From: Anadara kagoshimensis
Lineage: Eukaryota > Mollusca > Bivalvia > Arcoida > Arcidae
Length of the DNA: 64,000 nt
Direction: 5' to 3'
NCBI GenBank assembly: GCA_021292105.1
Contig: CM037860.1
Location: 10,434,698 to 10,498,697 of the forward strand
Shown here: positions 22,480-33,348 of the stretch, piece after piece
How the letters are laid out: each line of letters opens with the position of its first letter
Position numbering within the stretch: the first letter of the stretch is position 1
Translations under genes and position numbers: made by a program
The notes under the pieces: generated by a model
Told to the model about the DNA's origin: nothing
Database searches by the model: none
Seen by the model: the letters and a program-made list of their open reading frames with translations, nothing else

Positions 22480-24135
22480 GAAATTCTTACGTCATCTTAC
22501 TGCGATGTAGAAAATATATGGAACATTGTGTCTTGATGCATTAAACACTATATATTGTTTGAAACCTTTTTCAAATGCAAAGAATTTGACTTGTCTCCAA
22601 ACATTTTGTCAGCAATGCCTTAAAACGTATATTGAAACACAACAGAGTGGGGAAGGTAAAACAGGTAAACCTTTTACTTGTCTAGGTTGCAGACGAAATG
22701 CGGAGGTCGTGGATCAGACGGCATCTGCTGAAAAGAGGTAACCATTTGATCATGGCATTAATCGAAAGGACAAAGTCAGGTAAAAAACAAAATGATTTTT
22801 CAGTGAATTTTGTCTTTTCGATAATCGGAAGCTAAATGCAGTTTCCTAGTGTACATATTGAGACAGAGACCCTTTGTGAGATCTGTACATCTTATCACAA
22901 ACGCCTTAAACAAACCAAAACTTATCCAGTCTTCAACAGACACAAAAAGTGGAAGTGATAAATCTAACAGAACGAAAGACCGATAGAAGTATTTCAACAC
23001 AAAGTGAAGAAATCTCAAAAGTTACTTCAGACAGTGTAAGATCGGGGTTCACCAAAACAATTATTTATAACTAAAGAAAACTGCTACTACAATTAAAAGA
23101 TCCTATGAATTATTTAAATGATTTCTCAAAAGATAGCCAATGTACAGCTAATTACAAAATGACTCTGGACAAAAACCTTACTTCAATTCTGACCGAGTCC
23201 TTCACTTCAGTAGCAAAGATAAAGTCATAAACGGAGGAAAATGTATTTATAAATCTGTTTTATGAATCAAACGAATTATACAGAGAAGGCGTCAATGTAA
23301 CAGTGAATGCAAGCAAATGGTACTTTTGTCGCGTGGTTTTATCAGGGCAAATTCCCTCGATTTATTAGGAAGCACATATTTGGCAGATTGGAGAATTTTA
23401 TTGTACAGTTTTAAAGATTTATAACAGATTTATAACGAAACAGGAAAGTTCCTATGAACATTGTTTGCAAGAAATGCCAAAAGTTGCGTGTTGTATTTTA
23501 CCCTTAGAAATAATAATGTCATCTGGGAATTTCATAAAGAAGTTTAAAGTCAACAAAACTGCTCTTAAAGAAAAAGTTGTGATACAATGTAAATCAAAAC
23601 CATGTGGTTCGGCAAATTCAAAATGTTTCATCATTGTAGGGTTCGAAGAAGGGGTAGATATATTAACAATGGATGGTCAGTTTGTTAAAACTTTGACAAA
23701 AAGAAATGAAGACGAATGGTCCTTTGTAGCTGTGTCTTCGACAGGTAACGTGTATTATATAGTGACGAAAATTGCGTTATTTGTAAAACTTTAATGGGTA
23801 GAACTATAGCAAAGTTATGTCATCCAGAGCTTGAGGCTGTAACTGGTATTGCTATTGTTAAGTTTGGCAATGTGTTTGTTAGTAGACTTGAAAGTAAAAT
23901 GTTATCGTATTTTCAGCTTATGACACAAAGTGCAAGGTCATTGTTAGAGACATTGTTTGGCCTCTTAAAATCGGATGTGATAGTATTGGAACAAAGTTCT
24001 TAATTACAGCGTGTTTTAGTGGTTTTTAGTTATATACTTCCATTATGATATATATATGACATCACTGTATAGTTGTATCATCAAATACGTTTCAAGAATC
24101 AATTAGTCGTATTTCAACAATGGACTCAATGCATT
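22480..24135 (+). pseudogene. TRIM-like gene, decayed copy B (RING, B-box, coiled coil, C-terminal part)
   Basis: Pieces occur in the order of an intact TRIM-type E3 ligase. The RING remnant (22526-22741) has 'CLDALNTI', 'CLQTFCQQCLKTYI' and 'FTCLGCRR', where the zinc-binding histidine expected before TFC is replaced by Q. The B-box remnant (about 22855-22960) has 'ETLCEICTSYHKRLKQTK'. The coiled-coil segment (about 23075-23230) has 'YKMTLDKNLTSILTESFTS'. A C-terminal segment (23465-23860) has 'DILTMDGQFVKTLTKR' and 'SFVAVSSTGNVYY', which resembles an NHL-type repeat. Stops and frameshifts separate the pieces. Intact relatives would ubiquitinate targets in the cytoplasm; this copy cannot. Confidence 0.65.
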
Positions 24136-24375
24136 TTAGCAAGGCAATAGTATACGATTGTTCTGAAACACATTACTGCGATGGGATCGCATAAATTGGA
24201 GTTTAATATTGTCTTTTATATACATATTGTTATCATTAAACATCGTTTTTGACTACTATAATTAAAGAAGTTCGTATAGGTTGTTTCAATTAAAATGAAA
24301 TTCTTACGTCATCTTACTGCAATGTAGAAAGTATATGGATCATTGCATGTCTTGATGCATTAAGCACTATACACA
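24130..24375 (+). repeat. Downstream flank of the 1.8-kb tandem duplication
   Basis: 'aaattcttacgtcatcttac' and 'cttgatgcattaagcac' near 24299-24370 repeat the sequence at 22480-22555 that precedes the RING of copy B. The duplicated unit therefore extends past the gene remnant and the array would continue with a third RING that is missing. Confidence 0.75.
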
Positions 24376-24518
24376 CAAATATATAAATGTAACAACTTGT
24401 CTTGCTTCTATTTTGTGTATAATGTAGAGGAAAGTATTTGTCTCAGACTAGGCTATTTAATAATCTCGAAATATTTCAAGAGGATTTTGCTAGTTTATAA
24501 TCGGCGTTGTTAATTTAC

Positions 24519-25045
24519 TTGATCACGAACAAACATACCAATCCATGTCCAAATAAGTAACACACGTTGCCTTCCACCAGGGAGGTAAAGCCAGGTGCTC
24601 CGGAAGGGTAAGCACCTCCTTTTTTGCTAGCTACATCCGTCACGTATGTTATCAAAATCAAGAATGAACGTGACATGGAACTATAGAACGCCAAATATAT
24701 CCAGGAAAAATTTGGAACTAGACATCATAATTTCAACAATAGTGTGATAACAACTATTAAGCATTTCGAGGGACTTGATAAACCTGGGCGTGCAATATCC
24801 CTGTGTCAACAATTTATATGTAAGCAGCTTGCTTCGTTGTATAAAATTCCCGTCGTGCGAACAAACTCTCAGAGTTGAATATTGAATATGGCATACAGTC
24901 GGAACGCCAACCCCGTCGGCGTAGGGATTCATTAAAATTTGTGAACTTGCAAATGTGATGTAAAATTTGTCAAAAAATGGCGAACCTTTGAACGACACAA
25001 AATGAGGAACTGTGTTGAGTGTATCACAGATTACCATAGATTGGG
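24519..25045 (+). repeat. Dispersed family D, longest copy
   Basis: It starts with 'aacaaacataccaatccatg', then 'cttccaccagggaggtaaag', 'ggtgctccggaagggtaagc', 'tagctacatccgtcacg', and later 'caagcagcttgcttcgttgt'-type sequence. Copies occur at 52855-53110 and 61166-61475 (same strand), 46592-46735 (opposite strand) and partly at 14566. It has no coding capacity or TIR, and the class is unknown. Confidence 0.75.
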
Positions 25046-25202
25046 ATGCAAAATAAAAAATTCAGAATATTTGAAAACCGACAAAATCTATTTTTTATAA
25101 TTCCGGTTACAGTTTAATTTCGTAATTTATAGTGAAACGTGAGCCACAGGCTAAAACTCAAAATGTTATCCGTCACAAGATTCCTTCCCATTTCTCACAC
25201 AG

Positions 25203-25311
25203 CTCGTGCTCAGAAACAATATTTATACCAAATGAAAGACCTTTTTACAAGGTACAATTCCATATATAATACATCAAATAATTTCTGTACACAAAAAACG
25301 TCCAAGTTTTA
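25203..25311 (+). repeat. Dispersed repeat pair, copy 1
   Basis: 'tcgtgctcagaaac', 'tgtacacaaaa' and 'cgtccaagtttt' occur here and in the same order and spacing at 28946-29052. Confidence 0.55.
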
Positions 25312-25419
25312 AATGCGAAAAAAACGCCGCCGTCAATCCGGAATCTTGGATGGGGTCGGTCCATTTTCCGTCTAATTTGACCTAGAAAGTTTGTTAGTAC
25401 TGCTTCCTAACTATGTTCT

Positions 25420-25477
25420 ATATATAGTTTGGACACACAGAAGACGCAGAATGGTATTTACGGCTGAAATAAAGTAA
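25420..25477 (+). promoter_or_regulatory. Possible promoter with TATA box and very short first coding exon
   Basis: TATATATAG near 25420 is followed about 30 bases later by ATG GTA TTT ACG GCT GAA ATA AA and the strong donor GTAAGT. The peptide start, MVFTAEIK, recalls the start of helix-turn-helix proteins encoded by some transposons. No second exon was found downstream. Confidence 0.2.
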
Positions 25478-25880
25478 GTTTTGGCGATTATTAGCATCTA
25501 TTTCGTCAGATTTTCAAGATTTATGCCGAATTTTAGGACCTACTTTCAGTCTCCATATTAAATTTGGCCATATGCCGCTTCGATCGTTCATTTCACAAAT
25601 CTGAATTTCACAGGCCAATCTCGTGCACAGATATTGTGTTGGTTGACCCCTTACGGTGTATATTAAGTATCAGTGAATTGGTGGTACACTTGAAAACATT
25701 AAGCGTGTGCGAGTTATAGGCCTAGGACTAGGATGCCAAAATGGCTTGTCATGTTTTCTGTAACTTTTGCCTTGAAATTTATCATTATATGGTCTCAATA
25801 TAATCACTCAGCCTGCGCCTTTCTGAAGATAGGCACAGCTCCCCATATCTGTTAAAAAAACAGTGTCATTGCATGTCAAC

Positions 25881-25903
25881 ACACACACACACACACACAC
25901 ACA
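25881..25903. repeat. (CA)n microsatellite
   Basis: A pure CA dinucleotide run of about 11 units. Confidence 0.9.
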
Positions 25904-26476
25904 CCATAGGCTGATAGGCCTAATGAAATTTAGAAATGTGCAACAGATATGGTTTTCAGTTGTTCTAAGCTTTAGTACTTGGTGTTGTTAAGAAATTATA
26001 AACAACCATATGGAACCTACATTTGAATAAAAACTTTTTGCTTGCTGAATGAGGCATTATCTTTGGCAGAAAATTAAATGCCAATTTGGTTTTATGTTTT
26101 ACAATGCAGTTTCCCTGTCCAAAGTGTAAGTAGAACAAATTGTGCAAAATAGCAAGAACCAAGCTGAAACTCAATAAGAAGATTAGGTTTCACACCAGTA
26201 GTGTCACATAACAAAACAGTGCAACTAGAAGGGTGGTATATAAAATCCTCATCCATATTCACTAAAAGTTTGTTTTTAAAAACAATCAACACCTGAGTTA
26301 TGCTAAACACAAATATCTAAAATGAAACTTGCTGCTTCCAAAATCAACAAATTAATAATCAGTCAGATTACTGGTACTGAAAATTAGTAAATTCCATTAA
26401 ATGGACATGTTTATCAATTATTTTTATTTAAAGTGAGCATTCTTTAAATGTATAGTGTTTGATAAACATATTTAGT

Positions 26477-26729
26477 TCCAGTTTTACAGTCATTCCTAAA
26501 CTAAGATTTTCCTTAATTGAAATCTGACAATTTTGAAACAATTTTATGCAACTGAAAATACAGTTTCAACAAAATTCGAATATAAATGTAAACAAATCCT
26601 CAAGAATGGTCTTCAAAATGTCCCTTAAATTTATGAACATCTTGAATACAGAAAAAAGTATTCAGCTTTCAAATTTGATAAATTCAAGTTGAGGAAAATC
26701 TCAAATAAGGAATGAATGTTAAACTGGAG
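26477..26729. mobile_element. TIR element, ccggttt family, copy 3
   Basis: The ends are 'ccagttttacagtcattcct' plus 'aaactaagattttcctt' and 'aggaaaatctcaaataagga' plus 'atgaatgttaaactgg', inverse complements with several mismatches. The length, 253 bp, is close to that of copy 2. It is the most diverged of the three. Confidence 0.7.
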
Positions 26730-27076
26730 TCAGCAGTCTTAAGACCATCATTTTTACAGAATATTCATATCTAAAGGCATAGTACCAGGCAATAATAACC
26801 ACTACCATTTCTCAGGTCTTTGTGTTCAAACCCATAACCCATTTACAGAACAAATCCTCTCCCAAAGGAGCTACTCTAACTGGACAGGCTGTAATGTGTC
26901 ACAAAATACCAGCATATATGTATTTTATACAAAAACATTGTATATAAATACCATAAGAATAGGCCTACATATTGTGTGACAGTAAAATTATGGACCAATA
27001 ATAAGGATGCAAATAATTTTAACAAAATTATGCAGTGGGATAAAGCTATTGACCTGTCTATATGCACACATCTTGA

Positions 27077-27620
27077 AGGGCCAGTATGTATACATTCTAG
27101 CTTTGACAGGTCAGTATATATACAGTTAAGCTTTGAGGAGCCAGTATGTATACAGTATATATCTTGACGGGCATGTATATATGCAGTATATATCTTGACG
27201 GGCCTGTATGTATACAGTATATATCTTGACGGGCCTGTATGTATACAGTATATATCTTGACGGGCATGTATGTATACTGTATATATCTTGACGGGCCAGT
27301 ATGTATACAGTATATATCTTGACGGGATGTTTGTATACAGTATATCTTGACAGGCCTGTACCTATACAGAAAGCTTTGACGGCCAGTATGTTCAGTATAG
27401 CTTGACAGGCAATTATACAGTATATCTTGACGGGCCAGTTTATACAGTATATATCTTGATGGGCATGTTTGTATACAGTATATATCTTGACGGGCATGTT
27501 TGTATACAGTATATATCTTGACGGGCCTGTATATATACAGTATAGCTTTGACAGGCCAGTGTATACAGTATAAATCTTTATATGCCTGTATGTATACAGT
27601 ATAGCTGTGATGGGCCAGTG
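27077..27620. repeat. 31-bp minisatellite, about 17 units
   Basis: The unit is 'cttgacgggcctgtatgtat' followed by 'acagtatatat', 31 bases, with variants lacking 1 to 8 bases. Since 31 is one more than a multiple of three and the unit lacks minus-strand stops, the array creates minus-strand frames of 262 and 178 codons full of Y, I, C and R. These are products of the repeat and not genes. Confidence 0.9.
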
Positions 27621-28254
27621 CACAATTGTGCATTGATCTTGATGGACAAATGTAAACTTCACTAAATCTTGACAGAGAAGTGTCAGTATGGTTTAGCTTT
27701 ATATTATACAGTATATATATTGGGGGAGCAGTTGAGGTATGATAAACATAAGTGCATATAAGGCTACATAGATACTGCCATGCCAGAATAGGCTGGCTTG
27801 ATGGAATACATGATATGTATGGTATAGCTTTTGACAGCCCAACATTGGTTTGACATGTTAAAACAACAATTATAAATTCAAACAATCCATAAGTTTACAT
27901 GTAATGAATTTAAAGACATTAAGTGATGAGAATTCTTGCTGCATCTGTAACTGAAACACTACTCATGTAGCTATTTAATTATGAAAATGCAGAACACAGT
28001 CATTTTTCTTCAAATGTTAATAGAAATCCAATATACAATGGTCATTCAGTTGTCCAAATCTATGTGTTCAAATGCCACAGTATATGTTATAAATATTTTG
28101 AAAATATAATATCCAATGAAATGCATGTTAGCAAGCTAAAATTAAAAAAATACACTTAGCATTCCTAATATTCACAAAAATTACTTTAATTATAGCAATA
28201 AATGTCTCTTTTTCTTTTGTAAATCCATCTGATTCTGTAGTGAGATAGGCAAAT

Positions 28255-28337
28255 AAATAAATAATTAATTAAATAAATAATCAATTAAATAAATATATAA
28301 ATAAATAAATTTTTTTATAAATAAATAAATAAATAAC
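28255..28337. repeat. (AAAT)n-type simple repeat
   Basis: An interrupted AAAT/TAAA run, including 'ataaataaataaataa'. Confidence 0.9.
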
Positions 28338-28487
28338 CATCAAATCTAAAATGTGCCAATATTAATGCACATGGAATTGGTTTTTTCATTTCTTCAGTTT
28401 GTCAAACTGTGTCATATAGGCCTTGTCTTTGTTCACAATGCATAAAATCAATCCCATGTGTGATAATGGGAATTTTTTGTCATCTCT

Positions 28488-28543
28488 GAGAGAGAGAGAG
28501 AGAGAGAGAGAGAGTATGGTGCTGAGAGAGAGAGAGAGAGAGT
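28488..28543. repeat. (GA)n microsatellite, two blocks
   Basis: Two GA runs are separated by 'tatggtgct', and the same word follows the second run, so the block itself is duplicated. Confidence 0.85.
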
Positions 28544-28945
28544 ATATGGTGCTCAAGTCAGGACCAGGCATTGAACTGGAATACAGATTTTAAACAAATT
28601 GGTGGGCTTCAGTTAGGCAAGCAAAGACTTCTAAAGACAGAAAGTTCTATGCAAGACAAGAGAGATAACTCTCATTTTCGTAAATGGCTCTTTGACACTG
28701 ACCAATGGAATACGTAAATTAACCGTTTTGTTCGTCGTTTGATTTATCAACATACAGTAAATTTGATTATGTGTTTTTTTATGAAAGAATTTGAAATCGT
28801 TATCACGTGAGTGTTATTAAAATTAGTTGCAACGTCATTTGAAACTTGATATTGAAGAATCGATCATCGCGGGGGCAGCCATATTTGTTTTCATTGACAA
28901 CCAAATGTACTACCCAGTCTTTCGGGTTTTTAAGATATTAATAGG

Positions 28946-29052
28946 TCGTGCTCAGAAACCATTCTTAATTGAATTTAATTCTAATTGTGTGATGTCACAT
29001 TCTACACAATATAAAGTGGTAATTTTGTGTACACAAAATTCGTCCAAGTTTT
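28946..29052 (+). repeat. Dispersed repeat pair, copy 2
   Basis: This matches 25203-25311 through 'tcgtgctcagaaac', 'tgtacacaaaa' and 'cgtccaagtttt'. It lies inside a 75-codon chance frame on the plus strand. Confidence 0.55.
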
Positions 29053-29059
29053 AGAGATT

Positions 29060-32000
29060 GTCGAAAATTTTGGGGCAATTGCGAGAAGAAATTGATTGTC
29101 ATCAATAAATCCGAAAAATGTGTAAATAACAGTATCTAATCGCTAAATTGAAAATTAAATCTCAAACTGTTGTTTATTCGGCATATAATTCAAAAGTTTC
29201 ATCGATAAACTTTACTTCATTATGTCCCAATATAGGTTTAAAAATGGGTGTCTTTTCGCCCCTCAGACACTTGTCAAAAAGTAATCCCAAATTTCCATAC
29301 GGCGGAAGGATACAAAATTTGTAAAGCCGAAACACAATTTGTGGAAATTGCCGACTTGGCGTTCCGAGTGATATTAATTGTGAATCAAATAAACCATAAG
29401 TAGGAGAAGCTTAATGTTATTCAATTTCAATCGTTAATGAATGACAGAGGCCATCCCACTTCGAAACTAATTCCTGTTCCAGTAGCTTTAAATGGTAAAT
29501 AATGCCGATAGTTTCAGGTAAAAAATAAAATCCAAAACGAACCTGAATACTGCCATTACCATTCGTAAATAGAAATCTTTCCACTTTATTTTCTTCTTAG
29601 CATTATATATTCCAAGATGCCATAAAAAATTAATGTAAGAACACTTTGTCTTACTTCATCTTTTAGCATTTCTCATGTGCCAATATATGGTGGCAGATCT
29701 AGTTTTTTAACATATAAAAACAACAATTCGAGATATTTTGATGCAATTTATTTCACCTTTCATCAAATAAGTGCTAATAAATAAATAATATTTGTAAGTA
29801 ATAATAATAACAATGAACAAGCTTGATGAACCACTTAGTTGTGTAACCAGTCTCAAACTCAAAGTCTCGCATCCCTTCTACATCTACCTAAAGTCCCTTA
29901 ACTACATATTTTATTTTAATACTATTTAAATGTATATTCAACTTTTGGATGGGAAATGTATACCACTGTAGATCATTCAATGATATTTGAGATCAATCAA
30001 CATTTATTCTACGAAACTAAAAAAGCTATGTCTATTAAAATAAATTAAAGCCTTAAGACTAGTCTTCAAATATGCATAATTAACCAACACCCAGGTCAAA
30101 CAAAATTAAACTAAGTAAATTTGAAATTTCATAATTTTGCATAGCTGAATAGATTGTATTCCAACTTCGTATATTTTGCCTAACTAATGCATATATTTTG
30201 TTCTCTGGAGTATTTTTAAAAACTATCACATTTTGCATCAAGCGCATGAACTAATAACAACTCCATTAGAAATGAATTATTTTCTATTGCACTAGAAATA
30301 AAGTTACAGAAATAAAAAAGGTTAATAATTAATGCAGTGCCCTATGTAGAAATCACATGCTGCAAAATAACTGCTATAGCCTATTATGCAGCAAACAAAT
30401 GTGTTGATACAAACGCGGCAATGCCAAATTATACAAAATTAATTTAACAGTTACCCCTGAGATATATCACTTGAATCCCTAAACATCTACTTTGAGCAAT
30501 CAACAGAATAACAAAATTATAGACACCACTGTAATCAAATATCACAATTATATATAGGTCGACGGCCAGGATGTGCCACTTTATCTTTGTCAACCCATAC
30601 TTACTGTCTGCGCGACTTATTTGTCAGTAAATAATTTTGAAAATCCACCTCTTCAAACAAATTGTCCAAATTCCTCAAGATTAGTGATTTTTTATACAAA
30701 CGAGAGAAGGTAAACCTTCTGACCTGAAGTGCAAACTCACTTTCAAGACTCTGACTAACTCATATGTCATTAATATGTTCACTCATTTGCAATGAAACTA
30801 AAAGAAAATGTAGTTAAGCATACACGTTGTAAATAAAATCTGTCTAGTGTTACCTTGCCCTTGCAAGAATTAATAATAAAAAGATAAAATGGAAAATTTT
30901 GAATTAAAATGTTCAAGAAAGTATAAATGAGACACAGAATATATCAAAACCTGATACAGATGTTTGACAAATACACATGATACATGACACAATATATGTC
31001 TAGCTTATTATCACATGAATGGACCAATAATGAGACACAGAATATATCAAAACCTGATACAGATGTTTGACAAATACACATGATACATGACACAATATAT
31101 GTCTAGCTTATTATCACATGAATGGACCAATAATGTTGATTTAACCCATAACTAGATAAAATATATCTCTCTGTTCCCGTGAAATAAGTAGATAAACAGT
31201 TGTAGTAGTAGGTGAGACCAGAAAGAATAGAATTTAATAAAATAAATGCAGCGCAAAGAAGTGGTAATCAACACTTCCAAATCAGTTTATTTTAAAAAAA
31301 CACATTCCAACAAAAAGCTACAAAATTTGCATATTTCTTTCCTTATGATTAATAATAATTAAAAATTCAAATGACTTGTCCATTATTACACAAGATTGAT
31401 AAATATAAAATGTTTTATCTTACAAATATATAAAAACCTATCCATACACCCATGGGACTTCAAAAATGTATTGGTAAATATGAAGTAAATAATCGTATGG
31501 ACAGGTAGTACTTATATAGAGGTGGTCGCTATAACACGTTTTCCAGTATTTCCTAAAATTTGAATACTCATATCATCAATAAGATTATAGCTATTTCTGT
31601 TTGAAGGAAATAGAGAAAACTTGTATACATAAGAGCCTGATTGAACTCTATAATGTGAATGAATCACTTACTCAATATGATATTTTACAAAAAATGACAG
31701 CTCTCGACATCAAAATGGAATTAATTGTGAACTACAGTGGCAATTTAATTACCACGATATTAATATGATAATCAATAATTTTAAAAAAGCTAATAAATTA
31801 AACAGTTGAAAAAAATATCATTACTCAAACAATTTTACAAATAAAACAAGAAGAACCTTATAAGAAACTAAATATTTCACAATGAAACCGTAAAACATAT
31901 GTAAAACAATGACTGTGTTTGTAGAAATAACTTGCTTTCAAGTTACATAAAACATAAAGACAAAAATCGACAATTTTTGGACTGACAATTTGCTTATGTT

Positions 32001-32180
32001 GAAATATATAAAAATATCACTGGCTTTACCCCTTTCCTGATAACGTTACTTGTAACACTGAATAAATATATATTTTAATTTACAATCTCCTTTACCATAC
32101 TTATAAAGTATACTCTGTAACGTCCATCCTTTCATCTGGACATCATACTTATAGTATGCAGGGCCCCGATACATTTTGAT
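29060..32180. other. Gene-free AT-rich DNA downstream of the patched-domain gene
   Basis: No exon was recognised. The only clear structure is the exact tandem duplication at 30927-31132. Confidence 0.45.
30927..31132. repeat. Exact tandem duplication, 103 bp twice
   Basis: 'atgagacacagaatatatca' begins at 30927 and again at 31030, and the two 103-base units read identically by eye. Identity in neutral DNA indicates a very recent duplication. Confidence 0.92.
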
Positions 32181-32182
32181 AC

Positions 32183-32188
32183 TTTATT
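32183..32188 (-). promoter_or_regulatory. Candidate poly(A) signal for the short isoform
   Basis: AATAAA on the minus strand lies about 380 bases past the stop at 32566. It is the first canonical signal noticed downstream of the alternative last exon. Confidence 0.35.
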
Positions 32189-32565
32189 CTATAAGGATTC
32201 TAAAACTGACTTCCGCCATTCTGCCATTTCTAATAACAACTGTCACTTTAATTCAACATCTTTTGAATGAGAATGTAACTCCTTTCATTTTTTTAAATAT
32301 TAAATTCGTTTTTCCTCAACTGGAAATAAATGTTTTCTCCAAAGCAGACACGGATGTAAATCTTTTAAGACATTCTTCAGATCTGTTTTCAAAATCTTTT
32401 ATTCAACACAAAGTTTGTCAAAAGAATTATGCAAATGTTTTAAATATATTATGAATTTCTGTTTTCTATGTTGTTGTCTGATCAATGTAGTTGAACCAAC
32501 AACTTTCCTGGAACTATCTTGATGTTCTTATGTCTGCATTCTATTCTTGGTCTTTAAATCTGCAT

Positions 32566-32617
32566 TCAAATTTTCTTTGTTTGCAATTCCCAGGGTGAGG
32601 AAGGATCCTGTTTGTCT
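32566..32617 (-). CDS. Patched-domain gene, alternative last exon B
   Basis: The acceptor GTTTATAG precedes 52 bases to TGA, entered at phase 2 like exon A. The peptide is 'DKQDPSSPWELQTKKI' after a split arginine codon. It shares S-P-W-(E/Q)-L with exon A at a similar distance from the joint, so the two look like duplicated, mutually exclusive C-termini. Using this exon gives 914 residues and a short basic tail. The reading depends on the 14-nt microexon for phase. Confidence 0.6.
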
Positions 32618-33194
32618 CTATAAACAAAATTATAAAGTTATCCAACTAGTGTTTAAGATATAAGCCATTAGAAATATTTATCAAATAATCTTGAGAAAAA
32701 TGTCTTATGTCGTACTGGCCATCCAATGATACTAATATTATTATCATGTTTGGTGTTCTGAAATACATTGGTTGCAACCAAGTACATATTTTTCGGTTGT
32801 ATTTTCTTTTTCTTAATGTTGTCTTGTTTAATTTAAAACCGTTATACTATAACTGACATTTTAACAGGCAAATTCAGTGCCAGAGGTTCTTTTTGTGATT
32901 TCCCAGAAACATGAGCAAATCAATTTGGGTTAGTGATATACCCATCTCCTATCAATATTGATGCATTGCTCTAAGATTCGTAATGTTGTTAAATATTGCT
33001 TTATAATTTTGGAAAATTAGTCAATGAAAGTTCAAATTTAATAACACCCGAAAGGTGGGGGACAATAACCAATAGAATTATAAAGGAATAAGGATATCGT
33101 CCATAGAAATAAAGACATTTATAGCTATTTTGAATATGACTTCATCATGCATTCATCCTAACAATTTTCTTCCTTAATATAATGTAAGCAAGAA

Positions 33195-33348
33195 TTACTT
33201 GTTTAGGAGTGGTATTGCTGACTCCTTCTCTAATTCTGTATTTGTCTTTTCGAAATCCTTTGGCAAAGAACTGCAAACCTCTTGTGAACCATTGTTTTCT
33301 GTCCTGTCCATTTTTAGTTGCCAAGGCGACTGGAAGGAATCTGAATTG
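33195..33348 (-). CDS. Patched-domain gene, alternative last exon A
   Basis: A pyrimidine-rich acceptor ending TTTTAG precedes 154 bases to TAA, entered at phase 2. The cytoplasmic tail begins 'NSDSFQSPWQLKMDRTENN' and ends 'LEKESAIPLLNK', a polar acidic tail with a dileucine-like end, although the acidic residue is one position off the usual sorting motif. It gives 948 residues. Phase 0 entry would also be open but gives a basic, unrelated peptide. The S-P-W-x-L match with exon B favours phase 2. Confidence 0.7.

Noticed and set aside
27097-27885. 262-codon minus-strand frame
   Set aside because: Most of it is the 31-bp minisatellite read in rotating frame, giving Y-C-I-Q/H-T type repeats; no start context, splice sites or domain.
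28827-29054. 75-codon plus-strand frame with a hydrophobic stretch
   Set aside because: It falls in a dispersed repeat shared with 25203-25311, where the frame is not conserved.
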